Shown piece by piece: positions 6,420-13,848 of a stretch of 14,182 nt of DNA (the stretch's first letter is position 1; every line of letters starts with the position of its first letter). The stretch lies in contig JASLAE010000467.1 in the NCBI GenBank assembly GCA_030147305.1, forward strand, positions 1-14,182, read 5' to 3'. The notes beneath the pieces are model-generated. The model had not been told where the DNA came from. It saw only the letters and a list, made by a program, of their open reading frames with translations, and did no database searches. Both the position numbers and the translations under genes were made by a program. The stretch comes from Cesiribacter sp. (GTDB lineage Bacteria; Bacteroidota; Bacteroidia; Cytophagales; Cyclobacteriaceae).

Positions 6420-7313
6420 GTGGAGCTGCAACAAATAAGGTATTTTTTGGCACTGGCCCAGGAGCTTCATTTTTGGAATACAGCAGAGAAGATGTTCATT
6501 ACCCAATCGGCCCTGAGCAGGCAGATCAAAGCCCTGGAAGATGAATTGAACGTACAGCTTTTCGAAAGGAGTAAGCGAAATGTCAAGCTTACAGAAGCCG
6601 GTGTTTTTCTAAGAGAACAATGGCTGCCGCTGCTCGATAAGATCAACAGCATCCACAGGCAGGCCAGGAAAATACATGAAGGCGCTGCCGGCTCTATTAA
6701 AATTGGCTATCCCGGCTCTGTTGCCTGGGGCTTTTTGCCGGAGCTGATTGCCAGCATCTCCCACACCCTGCCAGAGCTAAAAGTTGAGCTGGTAGAGCCA
6801 ATTGATATCAGTTTTGAGCAGTTGTTGCTTAATTACCAGATGGACCTGGCCTTTAGAAGAGATCCGGCAGAAAATCATGCTTTGCAATCTATCTGTCTCT
6901 ACTCGGAGCCGCTATCGCTGATCGTGCCACAAAATCATCCCTTGAACGAGGAAAATTTCAAGGGGCTTCAGGATGTAAAAAGCGAAAGGTTTATTCTGTC
7001 TGGCCTGCACCACAAAACATTTTATGTAAACAACCTGCGGCAGCTCTTTAATGATAATAACTTTAGCCCGAATGTCTACATTGAGTCTGACTTTGGCGCC
7101 ATGATCTTAAGCCTGGTGGCCAGGGGGCTTGGTGTTACTATTTTGCCAAGCTCTTATGCTTACAGCGCACAGTCAGATGTGCGTTTTATCAACCTGTCTC
7201 ACAAAGTAAGCTTGTATGTAACATGGAGAAAAGAAGACTTAAGCCCTGTGCTTAAAAATGTGCTGCAGCAGGTGCAACAGGTTGCTGTAAAATTCAAAAC
7301 AGACCAAAGCTAA
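6420..7313 (+). CDS. LysR family transcriptional regulator
   Basis: This 297-residue protein has the classic LysR layout. The N-terminal winged helix-turn-helix spans about 1-60 (MELQQIRYFLALAQELHFW, then TQSALSRQIKALEDELNVQL at 28-47, FERSKRNVKLTEAG at 48-61). A linker helix follows to about 90, then a periplasmic-binding-protein-like effector domain from about 91 (GSIKIGYPGS) to the end. The effector domain keeps the usual MILSLVARGLGVTILPSSYA turn near the end. The start is GTG at 6420-6422, giving the expected MELQQIRYF family N-terminus. The turn before the recognition helix has WNTAEK where GRAAE is usual. The effector is unknown. The divergent small membrane-protein gene is the likely target. 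Confidence 0.93.
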   Translation: MELQQIRYFLALAQELHFWNTAEKMFITQSALSRQIKALEDELNVQLFERSKRNVKLTEAGVFLREQWLPLLDKINSIHRQARKIHEGAAGSIKIGYPGSVAWGFLPELIASISHTLPELKVELVEPIDISFEQLLLNYQMDLAFRRDPAENHALQSICLYSEPLSLIVPQNHPLNEENFKGLQDVKSERFILSGLHHKTFYVNNLRQLFNDNNFSPNVYIESDFGAMILSLVARGLGVTILPSSYAYSAQSDVRFINLSHKVSLYVTWRKEDLSPVLKNVLQQVQQVAVKFKTDQS

Positions 7314-7590
7314 GGGGCTGGCTGGCAGCGTATAAGCGCTAAACAATAGCGGCATTGGATATTGCGCTGCAGTTACTATTAAAATGCTACCAAGAAGGTT
7401 GATATAATTGGTTTCCCAGATCCCCTGCTCAAATCAGCTTTTAATGGAGGCCCGCAGGCTATTAGTAACATGCTGATAGGTAAGCCTGGTAGAATTACTG
7501 CGTGCAGCATGCCGCTGTTATGCTTGTTATTTATAGAGTTTTATACGCCATGGTGCCGGAAAAGCCCGGACCTCCCATGGGTAATAAAAA
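7314..7590. other. Intergenic stretch between convergent genes
   Basis: About 280 bases lie between the LysR stop and the desaturase terminator. Several short inverted repeats occur, for example CCATGG (7549-7554) with CCGG pairs inside and CCATGG again at 7575-7580. None is followed by a T-tract in the plus direction, so no clear terminator for the LysR gene is seen. No coding frame is convincing. Confidence 0.5.
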
Positions 7591-7682
7591 TAAAAGCTTA
7601 GCCCGCCAGGTGCCTAAAAAGATAGGCATAAGCTAAATATAGATTTTGCTTTTTTCAGCTCGGGTTACCTGGCTTAAGCTTT
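7580..7682 (-). terminator. Long branched terminator of the desaturase gene
   Basis: On the minus strand the stop codon region begins an arm (7682-7667) that pairs with 7611-7605 (GCCAGGT with ACCTGGC) and 7600-7593 (AAAGCTTA with TAAGCTTT), with a small internal bulge. Inside the loop is a second hairpin, TGCCTA / TAGGCA (7611-7616, 7623-7628). The outer arm runs into TTTTATTTTTATT (7595 down to 7583). The unpaired loop between the arms is long, so the inner hairpin probably helps to fold it. Confidence 0.6.
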
Positions 7683-8796
7683 AACGTTGTGGAACCATAC
7701 CGGCATTTTGTTCCATATAAGCCTCTTTACCAAGTTTTCTTAATGTACGGTAATGCGAACCAAGCGCAGTGAAGAAAGTTGGGCTCTCCATGTAGGGCAG
7801 GTTATGCTCTTTAGCAGTTTGCATAACAATCCCTGCAATAGCCGGATAATGTACATGGCAGATTTTTGGAAACAGGTGATGTTCTATCTGCCGGTTGAGG
7901 CCGCCCAGCAGGAAACTAGCCAGTGCACTATTCGGAGCAAAATTAGCGGTTGTTCTTAGCTGATGCTCAGCCCATGCTTCTTCTACATTTCCTTCTGCGT
8001 TGGGCATTGGAAAATCGGTACCTTCCACTACATGGGCCAGCTGAAAGACCAGCCCCAGTACAAAACCTTCGGCAAGGTGCATCAGCAGAAAACCAAGGGC
8101 TACCTGCCACCAGCTAAGCGGGAGCAGCATAATGGGCAATGCTATAAACAGGAAGTAGTATAGCAGCTTAAAGAAAAACAGGTTGAAATACTCTCTTTTT
8201 GGGTGATTAGCGGTATGCTGGCCAATCTGTTTCTGAAAGAACTTCACATAATCTTTCCGCAAAACCCAGGAGAGGGATGCAAAGCCATACACCAGAAACG
8301 CGTAAAAGTGCTGATAGCGTTGCAGTTTATTCACCTTTTCGCTTTCGTCCAGACGGATCAAGCCTGGTGCTATTTCAATATCCTCATCATGTCCGGGTAT
8401 ATTGGTATAGGTATGGTGCACGATATTGTGCGTAATATCCCACATATAGGGGTTGGCGCCAATGAGATGAAAAAGGTAACTAAGCCCTTTATTGACTTTA
8501 TTATTTTTTGAGATGGAGCCATGGATGGCATCGTGGCAAACATTAAAGCCTATAAAAGCTCCAAATGCACCAAGCGTAAGGGCCATGCCCAGCATTGCCC
8601 AGGTACCAAACCAGCCCGAAAGTATCAGACCATATAGTGTGAAGAATACCAGCAGATAGAAGATAATTTTGACCCACATCAGGCCATTGGCTCTTTTAGA
8701 GATGTTCTGTTCTTTGAAATAGGCATCCACTCTTTTGCGGGTAGTTGCAAAGAAGGCTGACTGATTTTTATCGATGAATTTTAATCTTTGTGTCAT
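7681..8796 (-). CDS. Fatty acid desaturase (linoleoyl-CoA/delta-6-like, three His boxes)
   Basis: This 371-residue di-iron membrane desaturase should introduce a double bond into lipid or CoA-bound acyl chains. It has all three histidine boxes: HDAIH (88-92), HNIVHH (123-128) and QIEHH (303-307), the last in the form GGLNRQIEHHLFP seen in front-end-type desaturases. Hydrophobic pairs lie at about 42-60, 66-85, 163-178 and 205-250. No cytochrome b5 domain is fused. The ATG at 8794-8796 is chosen because the family N-terminus starts near MTQRLKFIDKNQSAFFATTR. An in-frame ATG at 8836-8838 would add 14 residues (MFLPVLFASAVKSN) that do not look like the family. The leader is long, with repeats at 8916-8933 and 9018-9060. 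The terminator starts at its stop. Membrane-fluidity adjustment is a reasonable role but is inference. Confidence 0.92.
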   Translation of the reverse strand: MTQRLKFIDKNQSAFFATTRKRVDAYFKEQNISKRANGLMWVKIIFYLLVFFTLYGLILSGWFGTWAMLGMALTLGAFGAFIGFNVCHDAIHGSISKNNKVNKGLSYLFHLIGANPYMWDITHNIVHHTYTNIPGHDEDIEIAPGLIRLDESEKVNKLQRYQHFYAFLVYGFASLSWVLRKDYVKFFQKQIGQHTANHPKREYFNLFFFKLLYYFLFIALPIMLLPLSWWQVALGFLLMHLAEGFVLGLVFQLAHVVEGTDFPMPNAEGNVEEAWAEHQLRTTANFAPNSALASFLLGGLNRQIEHHLFPKICHVHYPAIAGIVMQTAKEHNLPYMESPTFFTALGSHYRTLRKLGKEAYMEQNAGMVPQR

Positions 8797-8915
8797 ATTA
8801 GATTTTACAGCAGAGGCAAATAATACTGGAAGAAACATTCTTGATTTTGTGATACCAGGGCCTCAGTCACTGTAACAACACTAATCAGCATGTAGGTCAG
8901 GACGCCTCTTCTTTC

Positions 8916-8933
8916 AGTACAAATAGTACAAAT
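8916..8933 (-). repeat. Tandem AGTACAAAT repeat near the desaturase start
   Basis: AGTACAAAT occurs twice in a row (8916-8924, 8925-8933), 120-137 bases upstream of the chosen desaturase start. On the minus strand this reads ATTTGTACT twice, giving two TTTG cores 9 bases apart. This could be part of a promoter or of a binding site for a regulator. Confidence 0.4.
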
Positions 8934-9017
8934 TGTTGAGGATTTTCCTGTATAGAGCAGCGTTCGGATTATGTCAATCCTAAGATCCCATTCTTTTCTT
9001 TTTTTATTGTCAAGTTA

Positions 9018-9060
9018 TAACGTTTGGCTGTAACGTTAGGCTTTAGTATAACCTTTGGCT
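9018..9060 (-). repeat. Three 12-bp TAACGTT-type repeats upstream of the desaturase
   Basis: TAACGTTTGGCT (9018-9029), TAACGTTAGGCT (9031-9042) and TAACCTTTGGCT (9049-9060) are direct repeats with one or two changes each. The core TAACGTT recurs at 9117-9123. The core contains the palindrome AACGTT. Repeat starts are 13 and 18 bases apart. Such clusters often are operator arrays, but the link to the desaturase is by position only, as the cluster is about 220-265 bases from its start. Confidence 0.5.
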
Positions 9061-9383
9061 TTCCAAAATAGTGCCAAAAGCATGCCAGCTTTGATTATAT
9101 ACGGTGATTGTTGTTGTAACGTTCAATCATATTATTCAGATTAAGAGCAAGTTGCCTGGGTTATCAGGCATCAGCATAAAATCCCAGATGCACCGTGGTG
9201 CATGTATGGGGTAATTTCATAATTGCCGCACTACCTCAATTGTTTGCTGTATCGTCAGCGTGTTCCTGCAAAGCACCACCAATCAACCCACCATGTATGG
9301 CACCTATGCGGCACCAAAGTGCGTGTTTACTTTGCATTCCAAGTTCAATTACCTTAAAACAGCAGCTATCGGTATGTTTGCTC

Positions 9384-11105
9384 TTACTGCTGCCGGATTA
9401 CTCTTGTAAAGACTGGTTCCTCACCAGCAACCTGCAAACGCAATATGTAGAGGCCATTGCTGAGGTTAAGCTGCTGCAGATTCATGAGGAGCTGGCCAGC
9501 TGCCTGTTCTATAATGTGCGCAGAAACATCAAGGGTTCTGCCATCCAGGCTAATGAGCGCTACTTTAACAGCCGTCCCGGCTTTTATGCTTTGGTGTTCC
9601 ACACGAAGCTGATCCTGAAATGGAACCGGATAGATGGCAAGGCCGGCTTTTAGACTATGCTCTGCATTGGTAATTCTTGTGTTCTTACCTTTGTCTTTGC
9701 AAGGAGCTGAAGCTGAAGCCATGCCTTTTTTCTTGCTCTTTCCTTGGGTATCAGTCCAGTGGATAAAGACTACGTCATTGTTTTTGTTTCCTTTGAGGGT
9801 GGTGAAGTAAGATCTACCCGGAGGTGCCACCAGGTTTCCCTGCTGGCTGGTCTTATGCACCTGCCACATTACCTCTACTGCACAGCTATTGGGGTTGTAG
9901 ATCATCCACTTTCTTTGTGAGGCTACATCCGGGCACTGTGCCCACAGCTTGAGCGGCTGCGCTGCCCTGCAGGTAAGTACCACTTCCTCCTCATCTGTTT
10001 CTCCATTGCAGTTGTTGTCTTTGCCATCATCAGGAATTTCTTCTGCACCAGGATTAATGCCTGCATCACTGTCGTTGCAATCGGCGATCTCGCTGGCATA
10101 GCCTGCAATGGGGGTGCAGGAGTCGATGCTGTAGAATTCATCTTCTTCTCCATAGCCATCTCCATCCGCATCGGGGTACCAGCTAAGCATATTACAGTCC
10201 GCTACTACATGAATCAACATGGGTTCGCTCACCTGCATGCCGCTTTCGTCCCAGGCAAGCAGTACCAGCTCGTGGGTGCCGATGTACTCCGGACCCACCT
10301 CACCTATGATCTGAATGCCCGGGGTAGTCTCAAACCCCATCAGGGGTAACTCCGACTCCATGGCGCCAGTCCAGAGGGTGCCATAATCATCAATAACCGG
10401 AATTTGTAGAATAAACATCTCTCCTACCGGTACGGTTACTGCTGCTGGCGCTATAATCTCGGGCAGGATGTTCACCATAAAGTAAAGGGTATAATAAACG
10501 GTATTGCCAGAAGCATCTTCTGCTACCAGCTGCATTTCCTGGTGGCCCCATTGCTCGTAAGTAGGCGACCAGCGCAGTTCTGTGCTGAGCGTACCGGTAC
10601 CACTTAGGGGTAAGGCGGGGCTCAGGCTGGCATTTTCAAACATCTCTACCTCGCTGTAATTCTGGTCGTAAATTTGCACGATGCGCAGCTGAATTTCCTC
10701 CCCTGCATCGGGGTCTGTTACAGTAATGGTAATGGTGGACGCTTCACCATGTTTTAGCATAAGCGTAGCACTGCCTGGTACAAAGATCACGTTTGAAGAA
10801 GCGCTGATGTTGAAGACCGGGGCGATACCTTCTACCGCACCATCCTCTTCTATACCCTGCTGGAAGGTATTGTGTATTTGCGGGCAGTTGTCTGTGCTGT
10901 TTTCGAAATCTTTTAAGCCGGTATCGGCACAATGAAGCGCAGCAGCATGAGGCGTGGTGTCAAGTGAAAAAGCAGATAGTGGCGCTATGGCAAGCAGGTA
11001 TGCCATGAGTATGGCCAGGGATAAGCCTGAAGATTTAGTGACAGACAACAGGCCGTGCTGGCGCAGGAGGCCAAAGCGATTGGATGAAAGGGTAGAAGTT
11101 GACAT
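9384..11105 (-). CDS. Secreted T9SS cargo with Ig-like segments and a MopE-type metal-binding motif
   Basis: This 573-residue secreted protein has a long basic N-region and a hydrophobic signal core at about 28-47 (LSLAILMAYLLAIAPLSAFS). Two beta-rich segments follow (about 98-213 and 216-300) with cadherin/Ig-like features such as ITITVTDPDAGEEIQL and VAEDASGNTVYYTLYF. The motif WYPDADGDGYGEEDEF (309-324), ADCNDSDAGINPGAEEIPDD (341-360) and DNNCNGETDEE (363-373) is the MopE-type acidic metal-binding repeat, likely for calcium. A Cys-containing domain follows at about 379-470. The end, from AIYPVPFQDQLRV (490-502) to NGLYILRLQVAGEEPVFTRV (550-569), is a type A type IX secretion sorting domain. 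The protein should cross the outer membrane via T9SS and be anchored or released. No enzyme domain is seen. It may be an adhesin or surface-matrix protein. Start ATG is at 11103-11105. Confidence 0.85.
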   Translation of the reverse strand: MSTSTLSSNRFGLLRQHGLLSVTKSSGLSLAILMAYLLAIAPLSAFSLDTTPHAAALHCADTGLKDFENSTDNCPQIHNTFQQGIEEDGAVEGIAPVFNISASSNVIFVPGSATLMLKHGEASTITITVTDPDAGEEIQLRIVQIYDQNYSEVEMFENASLSPALPLSGTGTLSTELRWSPTYEQWGHQEMQLVAEDASGNTVYYTLYFMVNILPEIIAPAAVTVPVGEMFILQIPVIDDYGTLWTGAMESELPLMGFETTPGIQIIGEVGPEYIGTHELVLLAWDESGMQVSEPMLIHVVADCNMLSWYPDADGDGYGEEDEFYSIDSCTPIAGYASEIADCNDSDAGINPGAEEIPDDGKDNNCNGETDEEEVVLTCRAAQPLKLWAQCPDVASQRKWMIYNPNSCAVEVMWQVHKTSQQGNLVAPPGRSYFTTLKGNKNNDVVFIHWTDTQGKSKKKGMASASAPCKDKGKNTRITNAEHSLKAGLAIYPVPFQDQLRVEHQSIKAGTAVKVALISLDGRTLDVSAHIIEQAAGQLLMNLQQLNLSNGLYILRLQVAGEEPVFTRVIRQQ

Positions 11106-11820
11106 GATACTGGCATAAAAAAGTGCAGTAAAAAAGCAGATTTCCCGGATAGGAGAAGAAGAAAGGAGAACCTATGCCCGCTAGGAGCAGGTAAAAATTG
11201 GTGCAAAACTAGAGAGCATCTGGTAACACCAGCATCAGTCAACGCGGGGCAGGGATGGCCAGTATTTATAAAAGTAAAATATTGGTTTTGGCCTCAAAAG
11301 CCTGCCTAATAGTCTGACTTACAAAGTATTGTATAAAGTAAATATATTCTTGAAGGAATTCAAAATAATGATGATAATAATTAGGAGCTTATTCAATAAG
11401 AAGGTTAGGCGGGGTCTTTAGTTTGATGGGTTTAGTTTTCAGGGGCAGTATTTGGTCACTAACCTCAGGCAGTTTTTCTGTAGGCCTGTCTACAAGCTGC
11501 ATTGCTAACAAAGCATTATGATTAAGACAATAATTTTTAGATGCATAGTCCTGTAATTTGCTACGCCGGTTACTTACACACCCGTCTCTCAAGTTGAAGC
11601 AAAGTGAATGGCTGAATGCATAAGGTAAAAGCCAATTCCACACTTTTAAGCGGAATAGATCTACAAACTGCTGCGGCCTTACCCATTGTTGAAGGAGAGT
11701 CAAAATACAATATTCTCTGTTAGCAGGCTGATTTAAAGTGCCTTACAACATTATTTAATTTTTGGCACAGTATTTTCTAACTACCTCGGCAGAACTAATT
11801 TTTTAACGCTAAAAACAGAT
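11106..11820. other. Gene-poor stretch with one doubtful frame
   Basis: About 715 bases lie between two divergent genes. A minus-strand frame of 104 codons (11389-11703) begins only with TTG and is open further upstream. Its translation has a tryptophan-rich start (QQWVRPQQFVDLFRLKVWNW) and resembles no family I know, so I do not call it a gene. A 6-bp palindrome, CTTATT-c-AATAAG, sits at 11388-11400 at its end. An AT-rich segment before 11821 must hold the promoter of the next gene; a loose match to the Bacteroidota -7 box is at 11756-11764. Confidence 0.5.
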
Positions 11821-12222
11821 ATGAAAAAAACAGCATTAACGATCGTAGCAATAGCATTTGGCATGGGTGTAACTTTTGCCCAAACTGCCCCTCAAACAGA
11901 AGAAAAACCAGCTGTTAACACAGAAGACTCAATTACTACCGATAAAATGTCTGATAAGCCTGCAGAAAACGGCCTTCGTACCATAGAGGTAGAAGAATTG
12001 CCGGCTGCAGTTCAGGAAGCATTAAAAGGTGATGAATTCAAAACATACACAGTTGTTGCCGTTGCCGAAGTAGCAGGCCAGGAAGGTTCTGCAGCTGGTA
12101 AATTTTACCAGGCAGCCCTGGCAGAAAACGAAGCCACTCAGGCAAGCCTGATCGTGCTGTTCAACGAAAAAGGCAAGGCTGTTGCCCAAAAACCAATTGA
12201 AGTTGAGAAGCAGGAAGAATAG
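11821..12222 (+). CDS. Small exported protein of unknown function
   Basis: This 133-residue protein has a clear Sec signal peptide, MKKTALTIVAIAFGMGVTFA, with probable cleavage after Ala20. A low-complexity Glu/Thr/Lys-rich linker follows (21-50), then a compact domain of about 75 residues that begins IEVEELPAAVQEALKGDEF (55-73) and contains KFYQAAL and SLIVLFNEKGKAVAQ. The opening phrase LPAAVQEAL and the later strand-rich part recall the small PepSY-like periplasmic domains common in Bacteroidota, but I cannot assign the family with certainty. The end is acidic and charged (IEVEKQEE). No cysteines are present. It stands alone with two terminators behind it. The ATG follows an A-rich leader (CTAAAAACAGAT), typical of Bacteroidota genes without Shine-Dalgarno. 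It is probably periplasmic and well expressed, but this is inference. Confidence 0.85.
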   Translation: MKKTALTIVAIAFGMGVTFAQTAPQTEEKPAVNTEDSITTDKMSDKPAENGLRTIEVEELPAAVQEALKGDEFKTYTVVAVAEVAGQEGSAAGKFYQAALAENEATQASLIVLFNEKGKAVAQKPIEVEKQEE

Positions 12223-12261
12223 TATTTCCTGGTTTTCATTAACTGTCGCTAAATAAAAATA

Positions 12262-12293
12262 CCTGAAGGACAAGCTGTCCTATTTTTTTCAGG
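12262..12293 (+). terminator. Intrinsic terminator after the small exported protein gene
   Basis: AGGACA (12267-12272) and TGTCCT (12276-12281) pair around AGC and are followed by ATTTTTTT (12282-12289). The outer CCTGA / TCAGG bases (12262-12266, 12289-12293) can extend the stem across the T-tract. It lies 40 bases after the stop codon. Confidence 0.82.
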
Positions 12294-12323
12294 CTATACA
12301 CTTTTTAGATCTACTTAAAATAT

Positions 12324-12358
12324 AAAAAGCGAAGCACTACTAAGCGCTTCGCTTTTTT
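12324..12358 (+). terminator. Second, bidirectional-type terminator
   Basis: AAAAAGCGAAGC (12324-12335) and GCTTCGCTTTTT (12346-12357) pair perfectly over 12 bases around a 10-base loop, and the plus-strand 3' side ends in six Ts. The A-run on the left arm would also serve the minus strand. It follows the first terminator by about 30 bases, making a tandem pair. Confidence 0.88.
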
Positions 12359-12391
12359 CATCCTTTTTCAAAATTTCACTAATGCACACTG

Positions 12392-12414
12392 GTTTGTAGC
12401 CTGAGGCTACAAAC
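12392..12414. repeat. Perfect 10-bp palindrome, possible REP-like element
   Basis: GTTTGTAGCC (12392-12401) and GGCTACAAAC (12405-12414) are exact inverted repeats around TGA. The copy is flanked by CTAATGC-like sequences on both sides (CTAATGCAC at 12379-12387 and ATGCTAATG at 12417-12425). It has no T-tract and lies in an intergenic space, after two terminators and about 80 bases before a response regulator gene. The size and GC stem suit a repetitive extragenic palindrome or the binding site of a dimeric regulator. Confidence 0.55.
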
Positions 12415-12495
12415 ACATGCTAATGGCTGGGTTAGGCATGTTAAAAGGAACAGCAGCGTTTGAAGAATTTAATTCCATTGCATAAACATTTCGGC

Positions 12496-12924
12496 ATGCA
12501 CAAGGTAGAAAAGGTCCTTTTTATCGACGACGATCCTGTTTGCTCTTATATCAACAAAATACTGGTAGAGGATTTAGGGATTGCAAAAGAGGTTGTGGTG
12601 CTGCACAAGGCATCAGATGCGCTTGAGTACATGCAGCAACACTATGCCAGCGGCGATGGTAAATTCCGGCAGGCCTGCCCCGATCTAATCTTTTTAGACC
12701 TCCATATGCCAGGCCTCGATGGTTTTGAGTTTTTAACCGAATTAGAGACCATGGAAGGTATTGACAGCAGCAGGTTCACAATTGTGATGCTCACGGGCTC
12801 TTTGCACCCTCAGGACAAGGAAAGGGCAGCCTGTTTTGGTAATATCTTAGGGGCTTATCTAGCTAAACCAATAGCAAAAGAAGATTTAGATAAACTGCTG
12901 GAGGCACTGGAACTTCAATCATAA
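12496..12924 (+). CDS. Stand-alone receiver-domain response regulator
   Basis: The gene encodes a 142-residue CheY-like receiver with no output domain. It has the acidic pocket DDD at 11-13 (VLFIDDDP), the phospho-acceptor Asp68 in IFLDLHMPGLDGFEF, Thr100 in IVMLTGS and Lys124 in YLAKP, so all residues for phosphoryl transfer are present. ATG at 12496 is chosen because it places MHKVEKVLFIDDD directly before the first strand. An in-frame TTG at 12460 would add 12 residues without family support. Proteins of this kind commonly take phosphate from hybrid or separate histidine kinases and act by protein contact. No kinase lies in the window. A similar regulator follows 411 bases downstream on the same strand. 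The palindrome at 12392 sits upstream and could be regulatory. Confidence 0.9.
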   Translation: MHKVEKVLFIDDDPVCSYINKILVEDLGIAKEVVVLHKASDALEYMQQHYASGDGKFRQACPDLIFLDLHMPGLDGFEFLTELETMEGIDSSRFTIVMLTGSLHPQDKERAACFGNILGAYLAKPIAKEDLDKLLEALELQS

Positions 12925-13335
12925 TGGAAGCAAAACCGGCTTTATGCCAGTAATGCCCGTTATTGATTGGCCTTACCGTTAGCCCTGCCGGGTGTTTCCT
13001 TCTTGCCTATTCATTGCATTGATTTCTTTTTCATTTCTGGCAATTACTGAAGTTGCATTCTGCAGGATATCATAGCCTTGCTGCTCCCAACCCTAGGGCC
13101 TGACATACGGATTTTGTTGATTTTATTCACGTTAATAGTGCTTCGCCGCATCTCCATCCCTACTTTTTCCTCTGGTTTAACAGGCTAAAATATAAACTTG
13201 TAGCTAGAGCGTACTGCATTCCTTCTTTTCAGGTTCGTGCAACGTCTTGAAGCTGTATGGTTAAAATTCCATACGTCTTCAACAGATTCCAGCACCAAAT
13301 TCCCTCCTCTGCTTAAAAAGCTTGCCGGGTGAGGA
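12925..13335. other. Intergenic stretch between two response regulators
   Basis: These 411 bases hold no family-like frame on either strand. A minus-strand frame at 13185-13406 overlaps the next regulator's start and looks like chance. No strong terminator follows the first regulator, and no tRNA or repeat is visible. The promoter for the second regulator should be here. Confidence 0.5.
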
Positions 13336-13848
13336 ATGAAACAGTTTTTACCTGCCATGGAGAAGAAATTAGCGCACGTCATTCTTGTGGATGATGATGA
13401 GATCATTGGAATGGTTACAAAAAGGCTTCTTGAACATATGCAGGTTGCCCATCATATAGAAGTATTCTCGGACAGCCTGAAGGCACTGGTATACTTAAAA
13501 GAGAAATATGCTGCAACATCCTATCCTCAATGCAATGAAGCAGCTGACTTAATTCTGCTGGATATTGAAATGCCCGGATTGGGTGCTTACCAGATTCTTG
13601 ATATTCTCAAGGAACTAAAAAAGATTGGCCAGGTCTCGCTGGAGAACACCTTTTTTGCCATAGTCACGTCAGATAAAACAGATAGAGCCATGCAGCTTTC
13701 CAGCCGCTATAATGTGCTTGCCCTGTTAGAAAAGCCGCTGAAACAACAACATATCCGGGATCTTATTTATAAAGTGCAGGAACAGCAAATGAAGTTGCAA
13801 CAACTCGATGTTCATCATAAGCCAAAGGATAAGTCACGCAAAGCTTAA
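13336..13848 (+). CDS. Second stand-alone receiver-domain response regulator
   Basis: The gene encodes a 170-residue receiver-only regulator. The acidic pocket is DDD at 19-21 (VILVDDDEIIG), the phospho-acceptor is Asp76 in LILLDIEMPGLGAYQIL, Thr111 follows in AIVTSDK, and Lys133 lies in LLEKP. All key residues for phosphorylation are kept, but the usual MPGMDG turn reads MPGLGA, lacking the Asp-Gly. The C-terminal 25 residues are a charged extension (QEQQMKLQQLDVHHKPKDKS) with no known domain. The start is ATG at 13336-13338, with GAGG just before it; Met8 at 13357 is an alternative and would give MEKKLAHVILVDDD, close to the first regulator's start. It resembles the upstream regulator in layout but is clearly diverged, so an old duplication or independent recruitment are both possible. 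Confidence 0.9.
   Translation: MKQFLPAMEKKLAHVILVDDDEIIGMVTKRLLEHMQVAHHIEVFSDSLKALVYLKEKYAATSYPQCNEAADLILLDIEMPGLGAYQILDILKELKKIGQVSLENTFFAIVTSDKTDRAMQLSSRYNVLALLEKPLKQQHIRDLIYKVQEQQMKLQQLDVHHKPKDKSRKA

Larger units (their letters stand above)
8797..9383. other. Long intergenic leader upstream of the desaturase
   Basis: About 590 bases separate the desaturase start from the stop of the next minus-strand gene. The stretch holds a direct repeat at 8916-8933, the repeat cluster at 9018-9060 with an extra copy of the core at 9117-9123, and an AT-rich run near 8995-9012. A plus-strand frame from 9195 runs mostly through the neighbouring gene and looks like chance. No terminator is evident for the gene ending at 9384. 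Confidence 0.6.

Noticed and set aside
8797..8838. Longer desaturase start (14 extra residues)
   Set aside because: The extra MFLPVLFASAVKSN does not look like the family N-terminus, while the ATG at 8794-8796 gives the usual beginning and follows an A/T-rich leader.
9195..9653. Plus-strand frame of 152 codons
   Set aside because: More than half of it overlaps the 3' end of the T9SS cargo gene, whose sorting domain is clear on the other strand. The upstream part has no recognisable motif.
12460..12495. TTG start adding 12 residues to the first response regulator
   Set aside because: Receiver domains begin a few residues before the first strand; the ATG at 12496 fits this and TTG is a less likely start.
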